DNA of 22,669 nucleotides from JBNJGT01 sp964473285. GTDB taxonomy: Archaea; Nanobdellota; Nanobdellia; Woesearchaeales; JACJVW01. Positions 21,443-22,669 of this stretch are shown one piece after another; position 1 is the first letter of the stretch, and every line of letters starts with the position of its first letter. A program made the translations under genes and the position numbers. The notes under the pieces are model-generated. The model was not told where the DNA came from. It worked only from the letters and a program-made list of their open reading frames with translations, and ran no database searches. Location: assembly GCA_964473285.1 (NCBI GenBank), contig CAYYOI010000024.1:1-22669 (forward strand), given 5' to 3'.

Positions 21443-22630
21443 TTATCTGGAATTCCTAGGTTCTGCATAGAAAACATTATGCTTAGTTCTTGTCACACGC
21501 GCCTTTATCTTTCCGCCTCCCTCATAAGGGACTATCGTGATAAGCCATCCCTTACAGACACCTATCTTCTCTTTTGGAAGCCTTCCATCACATATAATCT
21601 GGACATCTATAATATCCCCTTTCCTGAAAGGTGTATCATAAAAAGGTGCAGGATGGATACCAAAATCCTTCGGGCCCATTATGAGCTTCATGTCATATTT
21701 CTTCTCAAGGATCTCAAGATGCTTATAGAATTTTTCAAACTCCCACGGTTTTGCAGGCGTCTTTCCATATTTGTAAGAAAGGAAATTCTGTATTCCTATC
21801 CTTGCCTTCAACTTTTTTGCAAGCTTTACAAGCTCTTCCATATCAGGTTCATTGAACCCTGGAACAAGGATTGGAGCAATGACAAGTTCAGCCTTCTCTG
21901 AGATATAGCTTATCATTTCCATCACATGGGAAAGCTTGTATGGGCAGCCTGCAAGCCTTTCAGCCTTTTCCTGACTGACAGCATCAATGCTTACATTGAA
22001 CTGATCCAGTCCGCAGGATACCAATTCATCAACCTTGCTCTTGGTAAGAAGCGTTGCATTGGTATCCATTGATACCCTGGCGACTTCACTTGCACCTTTT
22101 ACAAGGCGCGCAAGATCAGAATACAGTAGAGGCTCTCCCTGCGGACCGATATGTGCCTCGCATTCAGTCTGCTTGAACTTAACCAAACGCTTGAATTCCT
22201 CAATCATTGAATCACAATCAACAACAAAATCCATGGTTCTCTTATCCTGGTTTACTGAACAATAGATACAATCAAGATTACATCCAGTGATAGGCCTTAA
22301 TTCGATAAGATTTGTTCCACGGTCAATCAGTCCGAAAGCATTCGATCCCATAAGAGGCATGTCATGCACAAAAAATGCAGGTCTGTCTGATCCCTTTACC
22401 TTCAGGTTTGAAAGCCCTTTTGCAATAGCATTCTCTATCTTTCGTTCTGCTTTTCCCGGAGCATTAAGTACACCCACAGAGACTGTTGCCCCCTCGGGTT
22501 TTTGAAAGGTGAAATAGAATCTGCGCATGAAGACTGCTTCTATATCTGACCCGGCATCAGTAAAATCAATGTTCTCATACGAAAACTCCATATCTCCTGA
22601 GATTTTTTGTATCTTTTTAAGGCTTATCAT
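21443..22630 (-). CDS. Radical SAM enzyme with C-terminal TRAM domain (COG2100-like)
   Basis: This 395-residue protein has the [4Fe-4S] motif TGCNLDCIYC (C117, C121, C124), a GGE-type segment GPQGEPLLY (162-170) for SAM binding, and further barrel motifs (VSMDTNATLL, FNVSIDAVS). The final about 60 residues (RKGDIIDVQIICDG ... ARVTRTKHNVFYAEP) form a TRAM domain, the RNA-binding fold found in tRNA-modifying enzymes such as MiaB and TrmA. An archaeal group of this architecture is annotated only as predicted Fe-S oxidoreductases, so an RNA substrate is a reasonable but unproven guess. I chose the ATG at 22630; a TTG at 22648 would add six residues. It is complete within the window and has its own terminator. 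Confidence 0.85.
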   Translation of the reverse strand: MISLKKIQKISGDMEFSYENIDFTDAGSDIEAVFMRRFYFTFQKPEGATVSVGVLNAPGKAERKIENAIAKGLSNLKVKGSDRPAFFVHDMPLMGSNAFGLIDRGTNLIELRPITGCNLDCIYCSVNQDKRTMDFVVDCDSMIEEFKRLVKFKQTECEAHIGPQGEPLLYSDLARLVKGASEVARVSMDTNATLLTKSKVDELVSCGLDQFNVSIDAVSQEKAERLAGCPYKLSHVMEMISYISEKAELVIAPILVPGFNEPDMEELVKLAKKLKARIGIQNFLSYKYGKTPAKPWEFEKFYKHLEILEKKYDMKLIMGPKDFGIHPAPFYDTPFRKGDIIDVQIICDGRLPKEKIGVCKGWLITIVPYEGGGKIKARVTRTKHNVFYAEPRNSR

Positions 22631-22669
22631 TAACCGTATGTGAGCCAAATTTTCAACTCCATAGCAACA

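Noticed and set aside
1..22669. Mobile elements, CRISPR arrays, tRNA or rRNA genes.
   Set aside because: I saw no transposase or integrase motifs, no regularly spaced direct repeats, and no cloverleaf-like sequence in the short intergenic gaps.

Overview
The window looks like AT-rich archaeal chromosome. Supporting signs are a GatE subunit (the archaeal Glu-tRNA(Gln) amidotransferase), a HerA-type ATPase, a glycerol-1-phosphate-dehydrogenase-like protein, a radical SAM enzyme with a TRAM domain, and TATA boxes 24-27 nt upstream of start codons (leaderless transcription). Compact genes, many ATGA overlaps and several surface proteins of no clear family would fit a DPANN archaeon such as a Woesearchaeota-like lineage, but that placement is inference. 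I see no mobile element, CRISPR array, tRNA or rRNA.

Layout. (1) 97-2566, plus strand: a signal-peptide and membrane-anchored surface protein with a cell-wall-binding-repeat-2-like region, an unknown 144-residue protein and a small protein of the hydrogenase-maturation-protease (M52) fold. (2) 2517-5306, minus strand: a HerA/DUF87 ATPase and, upstream of it, pyruvate kinase. The ATPase gene overlaps the tail of the M52-like gene by 50 bp. (3) 5593-8905, plus strand: a tight four-gene unit (SLOG/LOG-like nucleotide-binding protein, GNAT acetyltransferase with two CxxC knuckles, class I methyltransferase, histidyl-tRNA synthetase) behind a long, possibly structured leader. (4) 9019-9984: a divergent iron-ADH/G1PDH-like dehydrogenase with its own leaderless promoter. 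(5) 10188-15105: a histidine operon, hisG (long form), a hisC-HAD phosphatase fusion, hisB, hisIE and hisD, joined mostly by ATGA overlaps. (6) 15107-19800, minus strand: a fused nucleotidyltransferase-HEPN protein, a membrane-anchored GAF histidine kinase, gatE and a YcgL/RlaP-like nucleotidyltransferase. (7) 19846-22630, minus strand: a small membrane-anchored secreted protein, a secreted lamin-tail-domain protein and a radical SAM-TRAM enzyme.

How the genes work together. The his operon supplies HisG, HisE, HisI, HisB, HisC, a likely histinol-phosphate phosphatase (the HAD half of the fusion) and HisD. HisA, HisF and HisH are not in the window and must lie elsewhere if the pathway is complete. 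HisRS, the user of histidine, sits just upstream. GatE would make Gln-tRNA together with GatD, which is not seen here. The other clusters have no established joint function.

Translation signals fall into two classes: leaderless starts behind TATA boxes, and internal operon starts with a GGTGAT or AGGAGG Shine-Dalgarno sequence. In four genes the GTG inside the Shine-Dalgarno sequence lies in frame exactly 9 nt before the true ATG, so I moved those starts downstream.
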